64,000 nucleotides of DNA from Tamarix chinensis (Eukaryota > Streptophyta > Magnoliopsida > Caryophyllales > Tamaricaceae): positions 1,799,623 through 1,863,622 of the forward strand of contig CM060172.1 of assembly GCA_030549775.1 (NCBI GenBank). Direction: 5' to 3'. A program made the translations under genes and the position numbers. The notes beneath the pieces were generated by a model. The model saw only the letters and a list, made by a program, of their open reading frames with translations. It was not told the DNA's origin and did not search any database. This document shows positions 1-10,809 of the stretch, piece after piece. How positions within the stretch are numbered: position 1 is the stretch's first letter; each line of letters begins with the position of its first letter.

Positions 1-975
1 AATCTACCAGCAACCTTCTCCTTATTCTCCTTTACTAGTTAGAACCAATCCGGCTCAATTCTAACTCATCAGCAGATAATTCCAAGGAAAACATCATTAA
101 CCCTATGAAAATCTATTCAAGACATCAAGAATAGAACTTTCCTAGATTATGCAATACTCTAATTTATACCCAATCGTACGACCGACTAAATCTGAAATAG
201 TTGTTGCCAAATTCGTCGGTTCAATAGCAATTACGGACTAAAGAATCAACGACAACAGTAGATTCACAATCGAACAAAGCAAGACGTCTCTAGCTTTATA
301 CATATATATGAATCATAAATCATTCATCTCAAGCAAGACATAAGTACCGAAATTAACTTGGCGTTAAATATATAATTGAAATATTCGTCTCAAATCATGT
401 AAAGAAAAAAAAAACTAAATTGAAATTTGAATAATTGAAAGTCAATTAAACTTAGGAAACTAGATACAAAGAGGTATACGAGTGAGAGAGACTCATTCAA
501 TTTCTGTCCGGATTTGTTAACTCGATCATCGTTGCGACCCGATGCGTCAAGCTCCAAATTCCTCCTCCAATGGTCTTGATCTAGCTCAACTCCAATGGCT
601 TGTATCCCTCTTCGATCTCGCACACCTTCTCGCCCCAGTCCCTTCGTTCAATTGCTCTAAGTTTGGAGCGAAATCGGCTTCTTTCGATAGTTGTTTGCTG
701 CCCTATTTGGTCGTGCTCTTCTGATTTATATAGATGAAAGAGAGATATGCATCAGTTTGATTCTGCGATCTTTTCGCTCAGGCAAATGAATCAGCGTTAT
801 TTTAGATCTATTTATCATAGCTGCTAATCTCCAGGTTGCCATTCTACGGAAGAAATGCTGAGTCTGTTTGGTTGAGGTGCTGGGTAGATTAATCGGAAGG
901 AAGGCTCAACTACTTAGTCTTGTATATGAGAATTCCGTGACTTCTAATTTAATGGCCTGCTTCCTCTTTTTATTA
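1..975. other. Low-copy-looking, CpG-containing segment, possibly genic
   Basis: This stretch does not resemble any LTR family in the window. It keeps many CpG dinucleotides, for example around 165-285 and 515-700, while most of the window is CpG-poor. On the minus strand a TATA-like CTATATAAAT lies at 724-733, followed by a moderately GC-rich stretch (700-540) and then an AT-rich, intron-like tract. On the plus strand a 60-codon frame opens with ATG at 542 and stops at 724, but its product is not recognisable. The minus frame over 390-623 begins with GTG, not ATG. It could be the 5' end of a minus-strand gene, a captured gene piece or unrelated spacer. I assign no function. Confidence 0.3.
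724..733 (-). promoter_or_regulatory. TATA-box-like element, minus strand
   Basis: The minus strand reads CTATATAAAT, a good match to a plant TATA box. It sits just upstream (minus sense) of the most CpG-rich, exon-like part of the first kilobase. There is no independent evidence of transcription, and such AT strings occur by chance. Confidence 0.2.
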
Positions 976-1319
976 TTTTATTATTTTTTTATAGTACCTA
1001 TAAGATAATAATATATGCAAATTAGGTCCATTTAATAATAAATTTTTTAACTTGATGAATTTAGGTCTAAGATTATGAGGCAGCCCATATTTACTGATAA
1101 AAATTAGCTAAAAAGACCAACTTAGGGAAATGAAATATGATATATTATACACTGATCAATAACACTAATAATAATAATATTGATCATGATAATTATTAGT
1201 GAGAATAATGGTGAAAATAAAACCTTGAATAGGTAGGATTTTTCCTTAGTAACCATACTCTTAAAAGCCTAATTCTTTGGGATGTTTTTGCTAATTAAAT
1301 TCTAACCAATCCCCATATT
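976..1319. other. AT-rich junction region, unresolved
   Basis: This is AT-rich sequence between the genic-looking left end and the pyrimidine-rich part of LTR C. In families A, B and A4 the LTR start lies 300-400 bp before the pyrimidine block, so the start of C is expected here. I could not find a TG start preceded by CTCTT, the 5 bases that follow the C right end. Confidence 0.3.
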
Positions 1320-2467
1320 TTTCCCACTCTAAATTTCAGCCTAAACTCCCCCAACCTGTCGCACCTTACCCCTCCCATGTAGCGAGTTGCCACCTTTTTC
1401 CCATACCCTGCACTCTCCCTATCTTATCCTCTAGCTTTGTAGCCATTCCCCTCCCCTAGTAGCAGCCCATCACCCTCCCTACTCTCCTCCTTTCCCACAC
1501 CATTCCACCCTACAAATCCAGCAAACCAGCCCAGCCATATACAGCCACCAAACCCCACGTCACCCATCCTCATGCAGCCATAAAAATCACGCAAACTATC
1601 CCTCCCACCAGGTATTAGCCCTCAAGCTCTCCTCTTCTCAACCTGCACACCTACCCAACTTTTCTAGCCATCTACCCATCCATTTTCTTCCTTTCCCACG
1701 CATCCAGCCAGCCGCTTTCCCTTCTCCCAAGCTTCGACACCCTCATCCCCAAAAACCAACCTACAACATCCTCCCCAACTCACCCTTGCAGCAACCCATT
1801 TTCTCTCTATTTTTCCCTTCCTTTCTTAAGTCCCAACCTGCATCAAGTCCCTCCTTCCCTCTCCCTTTTGTTCCTCTATTTTTCTCCTTACAAATCCTCT
1901 CTTTCTCCCTCTTACTTTCAGCATTTGATACTCTTGTTTGTAGCCCCCAAACTTCTCCCTTTCACCACCAAACTTCTTCCCAAAAATCACCCAACTGGCA
2001 GCCTTGCTAAGCACCCCTCTTCCTTTGTGTTTCACCTCTCCAAGTAGCAACTAATTCCGGTGTAAGTATTCCATCTTTCGGTGTGCGTGGTTCGTAGTAA
2101 TTCCATGCACCGGAACCCTTGGTTAATTCTCTAATCGTATTTTGAGTATTAGGTCGCATAAGTTGTCATTTTATTATTTTCTTAGCATATATACTAATGC
2201 ATGCATAGTTGTGGATGGTGTTATTTATTTTTAGGTAATCTCAACCCCACTTAAGGTACCCTTGGAAGAAGCACTTTGTGGTATTATTTTGGTTAGCTCA
2301 AAGGTAAATCAAACTAATCTGTAGATGGTAGAATTTTGTGTGAAAATCATAGTTTAGTTTTCTAGGATAAAAATCATGCTAGACCAAGGATATCAAATGA
2401 CTTGTATTTTGTGTGAAATGGAAGCATGTTGTAGTTCATTTCTATGTGAATATTATGATGTGTAAGT

Positions 2468-3184
2468 TAATATATGTTACCATGCAAATATTTATATGCC
2501 TAGGTAGTAATCTAAAAATTGAAGAGTGCATGCTTAAGACAACGTATATAGGTTTATGCTAAAAATAAATGTGTATGTTTAGGGTACTAATATATGCTAG
2601 CATGCTAATATTTATATGCCTAGGTAGTATTCTAAAAATTGAAGAGTGTATGCTTATGACAACGTAAATGGATTTATGCTAAAAAGAAATGTGCATGTTT
2701 AGGGTACTAATATATGTTACCATGCTAATATTTATATGCCTAGGTAGTATTCTAAAAATTGAAGAGTGCATGTTTATAACAACGTATATGGATTTATGCT
2801 AAAAAGAAATGTGCATGTTTAGGGTACTAATATATGCTACCATGCTACTATTTGTATACCTAGGTAGTATTCTAAAAATTGAAGAGTGTATGCTTATGAC
2901 AACGTACATGGATTTATGCTAAAAAGCAATGTGCATGTTTAGGGTACTAATATATGCTACCATGCTAATATTTATATGCCTAGGTAGTATTCTAAAAATT
3001 TAAGAGTGCATGCTTATGACAACGAATATGGATTTATGCTAAAAAGAAATGTGCATGTTTAGGGTACTAATATATGCTAACATGCTAATATTTATATGCC
3101 TAGGTAGTATTCTAAAAATTGAAGTGTATGCTTATGACAACATATATGGATTTATGCTAAAAAGAAATGTGCATGTTTAGGGTT
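2468..3184 (+). repeat. 120-bp tandem repeat, six copies, inside LTR C
   Basis: Units begin at 2468, 2588, 2708, 2828, 2948 and 3068. The first five are exactly 120 bp and the sixth is about 2 bp shorter. Each starts with TAATATATG, contains 'tgcctaggtagtattctaaaaattgaagag' like text and ends with 'catgtttagggtac'. Copies differ at only a few positions, so the array expanded more recently than the LTR decayed. There is no coding potential. Confidence 0.92.
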
Positions 3185-3974
3185 AGAGTCTAACCGAAAA
3201 TTTGTAATGTTTCATGGTAAGGCCTATGAATGGATTAAAATGTGTCCCTTGGATAATTTAGATAATTTTGGGCGTATAGCATGTTAACTTAGAGTATAAA
3301 TGTGGTTAAATGGTGATTATTATGTGTTGCATGTTCTAGGAGTAAAAATGTAAACTCTATATACCATGGTCCGTATTTGAAAGTTATTTGTGGAAATTAC
3401 ATGAATTTTATGAGACACCTGAAATGCATGCTAAGTGTGTATACATGTACCATGTATGGTGAATGATTAGGGGTAATATAGTCTTTTGTCGTACCGAAGA
3501 AATTATTGTATGTTACAGTATCATTAGCTATTTTATGTGAGCTTTCTCATGACAAATATCCTATTGGGATAAACCTGGTAATAAATTAAAGGAAAATGTG
3601 GTAGTTATAGATCGAAGGGTATTTTGGTCATTGGGGTGAAAATGTGTTTCAAAGTGAATAATTGGGCTAGTTGGCTTAAGTGTTGGCCTCTGAATAATTT
3701 TGGAAATAATTGGACAAATGGATTGAATAACTGAATCGGATAATTATTTGGGCTATGACATGATGCCTACCCTAGGTCATGTTGACTCGGAATTGTGGTG
3801 ACCTTCGTGGTCTTTCGGATTTGAAATTTGATGGTTGATTGTTGTGACCCTCGTGGTCCCTCGGTTGATTGATTTATGGCTAAGTTATAATATTGCGAAC
3901 CTTGTTGTTCTCAAATTAATAATCTAAAATTTCATAATACACTAATTACTTAAAGAGGAAGACTTGAGTTGGAA

Positions 3975-4410
3975 AGGAATCTCGTGCCTTAGACTTGGCC
4001 ACCGAGTGAATAGTTTGGGCCTTCGAGTCAAAAGGCTCACTTTTGCTTTATAGGTATTCCATACACCCTATAGGGAGTACGCGTACTTAAGGACTTGAGT
4101 TCTAAGGTTTAGTATGGACGACTGATATGTCGTGTGGCTTCCTTGGCGAGCTTTGCCCTGGAATTGAGTGAATTATTTTGGTACCACCTTCTTAACGATT
4201 CTCGTTCCTCGGACATGGCCGCCTAGTGCATAGTTTGGGACTTCAGGTTAATGGGCTCACTTTTGCTCTATAGGTATTCTATACACCCTATAGGGAGTAC
4301 GCGTACTTAAGGACTTGAAATCTGAGGTTTAGTATGGACAACTAATATGTTGTGTGGCTTCCTTGGCGAGCTTTGCCCTAGAATTGAGTGAATTATTTTG
4401 GTACCACCCT
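3975..4410 (+). repeat. 220-bp tandem duplication with CpG palindrome
   Basis: Two copies about 220 bp apart share 'ggctcacttttgct', 'ccctatagggagtacgcg' and 'cgagctttgccct', and end near a shared GGTACCACC. Each copy has the perfect 12-bp palindrome AGTACGCGTACT, at 4076-4087 and 4296-4307. Decayed relatives of the palindrome region occur in families B1 (near 15805), B2 (near 24740, reverse) and B3 (near 55855, reverse). Confidence 0.85.
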
Positions 4411-5327
4411 CCTTGATGATCATTGTCATAAATATGGGATTGTATTCCACTCAAGAATTGTTATATAAATGATATAACCAGATTAGACACCCACCATAAT
4501 ACTTCTGTAATAATTGGATAGGCGTGACTCGACCTTGGTTAGATTGTTTGGAATGTCACTACTTCTCCCTATTATGCTATAAAGTATGGCCATTGGTAAG
4601 TTAAAATGGTTGTGAGATTATAAGCATGTCTTCAATGCCTTTGCTAGGGATTTGATCTAACTAGTATCATTAACTGTGATGTGGAATTGTGTCATAAAAT
4701 CATGGCTTTGCATGTGATCGTATGTTTTATTTGAATGCCTTACTTTTATGATGATTGCTATGTGGATATGCTACCTCTCCGGAGGCGTTGTGATTTACTC
4801 AGTACGAGGAAGTCGTACTGATACTGTCACTTTTCATAGGGGTACATCTTTGGCATGCAATGGTTGAAGAATTTTGAGGAGCATCATCTAGCCGATTAGT
4901 TAGGCTAAGGGAGTGAGTGGACCCTGTCCCTATTTCCCTTTCCTTTTAATATTTGATGGACCAATTAAGTGGAAGGCAAACCATCGTTGCACCTTTGTGT
5001 GCTCTTTTGTTTATTTTCTAAAAATTGTTAGTTACTAATTATCTAAACGGTCCCTTTGTATGGATAATCTTTCTTTGTAAAACCCTTGATTATGTATTGT
5101 ACTTCTCTTGAAATTTGTTAGTTTGACTTATTTTAAGCCTTAGCATTTGACGTAAGGATGGTGAGGAGACCAGAATTATGTTAAGTGTGGCGGTAACACT
5201 CACTGTTTTATAATTACCACTTCCGCAAAGCAAAATTTAAACGAAATTTTCAAGTCCTGATTTTGGGGTGTTACACTCTTTCACTATTTGTGCAAGCCTT
5301 ATTTATTTTATTTTAATTATTTCAAAT

Positions 5328-5334
5328 ATATTAT

Positions 5335-5384
<50 letters not shown>

Positions 5385-5475
5385 ATGATATTCTTATTAT
5401 TTATAGTGAGGGTTGAAGCCCTATTTTACTCTTATTTTGAATATTATTATTATTATTATTAGTATTAGTATTATG

Positions 5476-5524
<49 letters not shown>

Positions 5525-5599
5525 TTAAAGTAGGGTCGAAACCCTACTTTACCTTACTCTTGGTTTATGATATTGTTAGTATTATTGTTCTTCTTCTTC

Positions 5600-5695
<96 letters not shown>

Positions 5696-5945
5696 TTACT
5701 ACTTTGCAATTATTATTATTATTATTACTATTTTAATTATTAATGTTACTAATATCATTAGTAGTATTATTTTGGTGAAGGGTCGAAGCCCTTATCCCAC
5801 CAATTATTTTGAATCATATTTATTATTATTATTAGTATTTTTAGTATTATTATTATTGTTATTTTTATTGTTATTATTATTATTATTACTATTATCATTA
5901 TTATCACTATTATTATTTTAGTATTATTATTATTATTATTAAGGT
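5328..5945 (+). repeat. ACT/ATT trinucleotide microsatellites in LTR A1
   Basis: There are long runs of ACT near 5334-5385, ATT near 5440-5525 and 5598-5660, ACT near 5660-5702, and mixed ATT to 5940. They are separated by short 'gggttgaagcccta' like stretches that recur in A2. Any open frame here only encodes poly-Leu, poly-Ile or poly-Tyr and is not a gene. Confidence 0.9.
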
Positions 5946-6469
5946 AAAGTCTTCAACCTTATATTATCAATTTTTTATAATATTACTATTATTTCTTATA
6001 TCTTTAGTAAAATTTGTAACTAGTTAATGTCATTATTATTAATATGTTATTATTTTATAAAAAATCTAGTCTTAGAATAAATTATTAAGTAATAGTATTT
6101 TGGTAGGAGGGAATCTAATTTTTAGCTTTTCCTTCATATAGGTGAGACCAGTCAAAGCCCTAAGGAGGCGTAGGAGCGTGCTCCAAGACTGGTGTCATTT
6201 TAGGTAAGGATGTAGCTAAGGCCGCTTGTATGCAATATGTTTTTACATGTCTTGTATGTCATGTGCCATGTTATATGATGTATTTTATGTGTATTGTTAT
6301 AACTAATTTATGTGTAGTATGACTTGAAGCGGAGGTATGTCCTTGTGATATTTTATGGTATGTATTTAATATGTATAAGTTGTGTTTTTAATGTTTAATG
6401 ATGTGGCCCTTAAGACATGCATACTAGGGTATGGTAATATGTTGATATGGAGTGAAATGAGGTGGAATT

Positions 6470-6810
6470 GACCTAAGGGTTGTAAGGAGGAATCTAGGGT
6501 TTGTATGGAGGAATCTAGGGTTGCATGGAGGAATCTAGGGTTTGCAAGGGGAATTTAGGGTTTCACGTGGGAGTTTTATGGGTTGTATGAAAAAGTTTGA
6601 AGGTTTCATAGGGTGTGTAAAGTGTGCATGGGGGTGAATTTTACATATGAAAAGTTGATGTGAGGTGTGAGGAAGGTGGTGGAGTTGTTGTTTGGGTGAT
6701 TGAATGCTTTGAATGAAAAATAGTACGTGGGACATTATAAGGGTACATAGGATACCGATCTAGGGTTTTGTGTGGCCAGTTAGGGTTAGTGTGGATACTT
6801 AGGGTTTTTG
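6470..6810 (+). repeat. Telo-box-like AGGGTTT repeat cluster in A1
   Basis: Imperfect 27-30 bp units of the type 'ggaggaatctagggtttg' run from about 6485 to 6560. Further AGGGTT motifs occur near 6762, 6780 and 6798. The reverse complement, AAACCCTA, is the plant telo-box. The matching cluster in A2 is larger. Confidence 0.7.
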
Positions 6811-7224
6811 TGGTCGTACGTGTACTTGGTGAGGAAGGTGTGATGGTGAAGGTGGAATCTATGAGTTGTGATGAGAGTTGTGTTAAAATAATTTGAATTA
6901 TGTAAGATGGAGTAAGATGGACCATTTAGGTCTAAACTAGGATTTTCGGGTAAAAACCCTAAAAGGAGGAAGTGAGTGGGTTGGAGGTGAAAAAATAGTG
7001 GGCCTTGACCCACACACATGAAAATGGGTTCTAGTGTGAGTAAAGGTACTGAGAAAAGGATATAGGGTCGAGTTAGGAGGTGTTTGAGTCTCACAATGTA
7101 AGACGGGGCCTTTAGAGGATAAGTGCAAGGGGAGTTAGTCATGCATGTCTAGGGTGAAATTTCTGAATAAGACGCTTAAGATATTAATCATGTAAAGTGG
7201 AAGATTATTGAGTCGGGTTCGATC

Positions 7225-7565
7225 GATCCACCAGTTTGAAATAGTGGTTAGGACTCTTCGTCCTATGCGTGTCCGATCCACTGGCTATAATAATGGTTAG
7301 GGTATGTTACCCTCTACATATTCGATCCACCAGCTATAATAGTGGCAGATTCTGAGCTTAATAAACCAAACCCTAAAGTTGCTAAGACACATAAAAGACA
7401 TTAAGTACTTACAGTGGAACACCAAGTAACCTGGGGCCAACCAATCCACCGGTAAGAAATAGTGGTTAGGGCATCATGCCCTATATGTGATCGATCCATC
7501 GGCTAATAATAGTGGTCAGGTGCATTGTGCCCTGTTCGTCTCCGCTCCACTGGCTATAATAGTGG
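7225..7565 (+). repeat. Six CCAC...GTGG palindromic units in A1
   Basis: Units start near 7225, 7275, 7324, 7444, 7493 and 7544. That is two triplets with ~50-bp spacing and a ~120-bp gap. The consensus resembles CCACCGGCTATAATAGTGG. Between units there is a second short inverted repeat of the AGGGTATGTTACCCT kind. The same order occurs in A2, A3, A4 and, more decayed, in D1 and D2. Confidence 0.8.
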
Positions 7566-7744
7566 CGGCTTCTGTACTCGCATGGACTCGATAAATAACA
7601 TGGTGTGGAATGAGTATTCATAAGAGATTAATTATTAATTAATCCGGACTATAAATGGCCTTTGATTATTCTTTCTATGAGATAATTGTATGTTGTTGGT
7701 TTTCAGTTTGAATTATGTGCTTATATGTGTTGGCCTTAGTGCAC

Positions 7745-7812
7745 TATTACCTTGCTCAGTACATAGCGTATCGACCACCCTTTTTATGGGTGCTGCTCAT
7801 TCCCACCAGCAG
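7745..7812 (+). promoter_or_regulatory. Conserved LTR box (A1 copy)
   Basis: A block with 'ttaccttgctcagtacat', 'ccctttttatgggtg' and GCTGCTCATTCCCAC follows the palindromic array. Near-identical blocks sit at the same place in A2 (15242-15310), D1 (17945-18005), D2 (54380-54445) and, in reverse, A3 (27920-27983). Its preservation across families suggests a cis-acting function such as a promoter or RNA-processing signal, but the role is not known. Confidence 0.5.
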
Positions 7813-8276
7813 GAGGCTCATCTAACGTGTTGCAGGTAAATGATGTCTATTTTGATGCCTTTGATATCCATGAGGCATCAGGCGGGGCTGTGTGATGACC
7901 ATGGGCTGGTTCGATTCTTGGAGTGGCGTGGCTGGTTTCTCTTCTCGTGATATTATCATCCCTTTCTATCATTTCTTTTATGTAATGAATTTTAGAATCG
8001 ACTTTAATATTCGTAGACATTATTCCTTTTCAAGGAGCTTGCTTTCGTACTTCGAATTATGTAAACATTCATGCGTACTCTGATTTGCATGTTTATGAAC
8101 TTTTGTTTATGTAGAAATTTGAGTATTGAGGATAATCTTTTCTTAGCCTTAGCATTTGGCACTGGAATGGTCTGAGTGAACCGGTCCGGTACTAAGTGTG
8201 GCGGTAACATCCCCAGAATTCACGGGTCTTAATTTAAGAGTTTTTGCAAAAAAATAGTGAATTTTAGGGTGTTACA

Positions 8277-9605
8277 GTGGTTGTGATGGTGGTGGATTCT
8301 TTGAGTTGAGAGGGTTGGAATGGTGGTGGCGGTGCAGCAAGGGTGGCAACGCATGTGGTGGTGGTTGTTGTGGTGGTCGAGGGTGCTGGAGAAGGAGGAA
8401 TAATGAAGTAGAGGGAGACAGGGAGAAAGGATGGTAGGGAGGTAGGGGAGGCTCTGTTGAGTGGATTGAGTGGCTAGAGAGGCGGTGGTTAAGGCGGAGA
8501 AGGTGGCACATGGCGGCGAGAGGGGCGGTGATGGGTGCAAAGTGGCAGATCGAGCAACCAACTTTACATGGTTGGGGTGGCTCATGCAGGGAGAATTAGG
8601 GGTGGTGAGTGGTATGGTTCGGTAGAGGGTAATGTAGGGAAGATTTTGGGCGGTGGTGTTAGGCAATGACTATAGTGACGGTGTCTGAAGAGGCGGTGGT
8701 GCAAGTGGGCTGGATTTTTTGAGCAGGGGAAAAGGGATCGAATGGGATCGGTTGGAGGTATTTATAAGCCATTGGAGGGAGGATAAGACAAAGGGGGAAG
8801 AGGACAAGGGGATAGGTGAGGTAGGGCTCGTCGGTCGACGGTGTAGACCGTTATGAGCCTGCAATTTTGTAGGGCAGATTTGGTCAGGGAGGAAAAATGA
8901 AAGGGAAGGGGGCAAGCGAGGGGGCAGGTGTAGGTAGGTCTAGACTGGAAAGGGAAAGAAAAAGGAAGGGGGGAGAGAGAAAGATACAGGCCAGTAGGAG
9001 GAAGGATGGCGATAGTTGTAGGCCGACCTATAACTCGGGGATGGGGGAGAAGGGAGGAAGAAGATGACAGGCAGGCCGATCGGTCTGGGGGAAAAAGAAA
9101 AGAAAAAAAAGGAGGGGAGAACTAGATGGTCGAGGGGGAGGAAAAAAAAGAATGGTAGGCTGGGCCACACGGGGTAGAGAAGAGAAGGGGGGAGTTGGGC
9201 TGCGAGGGGGATTGGCCCTAACCGGGGAAGAAGGGGGAAAAAGAAAAGGAGAAAGGAGGAAAAACGAAGGAAAAAGGGAAAAAGAAAAATGAAAAAGGAA
9301 AAATAGGTCGGTTGGGGTATTTAGAATATTTTAATATATTGAAATATTTCAAAATAATAAAAATTAGTAACATAATAATTAAATTCCTTTTTATATTAAT
9401 TTAGGATATTTTGGGTAATTTTTCGTAAATTCTATTTTAATTAGCAAAATACCCTAATATTCCCTAATTAAATTCTTTATTATTTTCATCTTTTTTTAAT
9501 CTTAAATTATCCCCTTATTTTAATAAAATAATATGTTTAATTAACTTTTCTAATAAATCCCTATTCTATCATAATTTCCTAAACTAGGGTTTTTGAGGTA
9601 TTTCA
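8277..9605 (-). mobile_element. Reverse LTR A fragment, 5' part
   Basis: Read on the minus strand this is the beginning of a family A LTR. It starts at 9605 with TGAAATACCTC, runs through ~300 bp of AT-rich sequence, then a 1-kb pyrimidine-rich block like 10810-12070 of A2. It stops at 8277, exactly where A1 ends. The sequence after 9605 is the interior of a family B LTR, so this element inserted into B1; the expected duplication is CTGCA (9606-9610). Its other half is not seen. The simplest model is that A1 inserted into it, with its left half outside the window. Confidence 0.7.
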
Positions 9606-10401
9606 CTGCATGTCCAAGATTTTGTTAGGATTTTCATTCTTATGAAATTATGATTAAAATTCCATGTTAAATGCCTCACGATTCCTCGTGCATGATAGTT
9701 AAGGTTACAATGATTCGCATGGAAGCATATGCACATGATTAGTGTTAGCTTATGATAAATTCTATTCATATGCCCTAGGATTAGAGATATTCCCCTACAT
9801 GTACTGTGATGATAAATTACCTAGTCAAATGATGTTTTATGCTTTGCATAGAAGATGTGGTACGTGAGAGTTGCATGATTAGGGTTTTAGTGGACACAGT
9901 CCACTAAATATATGAAAAGTGAAAAATATAGTTAATCACCAAAATAAAAAGATTACCTACATACTAAAATAATATGGAATTACCATTTTTCTTGCTCATG
10001 ATAGATCTCTTATAATGATAATGTTGGTATGAAAATGAACTAGGGTTTTGAAGAGTAATTTGATAATTTTGACCTAATGTATCTTTTATAAAGAATTAAA
10101 TGCTAGGTTGGCCTTAGCTTTGACTTGGCTTGACATAGACCTATGACCTTAGGATTTATCTAAATAATTATAGTTAAAAGGGAAAATGGTTAAGTATGGA
10201 AAATGAAAATTTTGTGTGTTGTGACGTATATGATCAACTCATAAAATATTAACATTTAAAGTGAAAGACCTCAAGTTGGGAATGGTTGCTCTCTAGGGTC
10301 ATTACCTTAAAGGTGAGGTATCATTCCTCATTATTTTGGTTCGATGATGGGTTGGTGTGTCTTATTTTAAGACCCTAATTTACTTTATAGGTGACCTATA
10401 A
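9606..10401 (+). mobile_element. LTR B1, middle segment
   Basis: The sequence matches the reverse complement of B2 around 24900-25600. Shared pieces include 'cgcatggaagcatat', 'gattagggttagctt' and a 'tacatgtac..tgatgataaattaccta' stretch. It is bounded by two family A insertions. The last five bases, TATAA (10397-10401), are repeated after A2 at 15796-15800. Confidence 0.75.
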
Positions 10402-10809
10402 TGAAATACCCCGAAAATTTCTAATTTTAAAAATTATATTTAAATGAGGTTTTATTATGAAAATTAATTAAACAAATTATTTTTATTAAAATAAAAGGGA
10501 ATTAATTAGGGTAAATCAAGAAGAAATTTATGAGTATTTTAATTAGGAGAAATTTGGGTATTTTAGCTAATTAAGGATTTTATTTTGAAAATTAATTAAA
10601 TAAATTATTTTATTTAAATTAAGGAGGATAAAATAGTTCCAAATTAATATGAATTTTATAAATAATTTAATTGAAGAAAATTATGGTGTTTTGCTAATTA
10701 AAATGGAATTTATGAAAAACCTTTTAAAAATCCTAAATTAGACTAAAAATGGATTTAAATATTATTATTTTTAAATATCCCAAAAATTTCAATTAATTTA
10801 ATTAACCTA

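Larger units (their letters stand above)
1320..5275 (+). mobile_element. Long LTR (family C), gypsy-type, left end unresolved
   Basis: The right end is the typical LTR terminus GGGGTGTTACA at 5265-5275. It is preceded by the signature shared with families A and B: a 'ccttagcatttg' motif near 5140 and AAGTGTGGCGGTAACA near 5185. In order the LTR shows a pyrimidine-rich block (1320-2050), a 120-bp tandem array (2468-3184), a 220-bp duplication (about 3975-4410) and a 'ttactcagtacgaggaagtcgtactg' like segment near 4795. After 5275 the sequence continues as the middle of a family A LTR, so C most likely inserted into A1. No coding sequence is present, so this is a solo LTR or part of one. Confidence 0.6.
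5276..8276 (+). mobile_element. LTR A1, 3' part (family A)
   Basis: This segment aligns in order with the last 3.7 kb of solo LTR A2. It begins with 'tgcaagccttatttattttatttt' like sequence, followed by ATT/ACT microsatellites, a GGAGCGTGCTCC box near 6177, AGGGTTT repeats, six CCAC...GTGG units (7225-7565), the conserved box near 7750-7810 and the CTAAGTGTGGCGGTAACA signature near 8192. It ends at AGGGTGTTACA (8276). Its 5' part would lie left of LTR C and is not recognisable in the window. After 8276 comes a reverse-oriented piece of the same family, with the putative target bases GTGGT. Confidence 0.75.

Noticed and set aside
390..623. A 77-codon minus-strand frame in the genic-looking left end
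   Set aside because: The first codon is GTG, the C-terminal half translates an AT-rich, intron-like tract, and no family is recognised.
2468..3184. Regular direct repeats that could be mistaken for a CRISPR array
   Set aside because: The 120-bp units are contiguous tandem copies without spacers, in a plant LTR context.
6535..7142. Overlapping minus-strand frames of up to 118 codons
   Set aside because: They fall in the AGGGTTT repeat part of LTR A1 and have His/Thr/Pro-rich low-complexity products.
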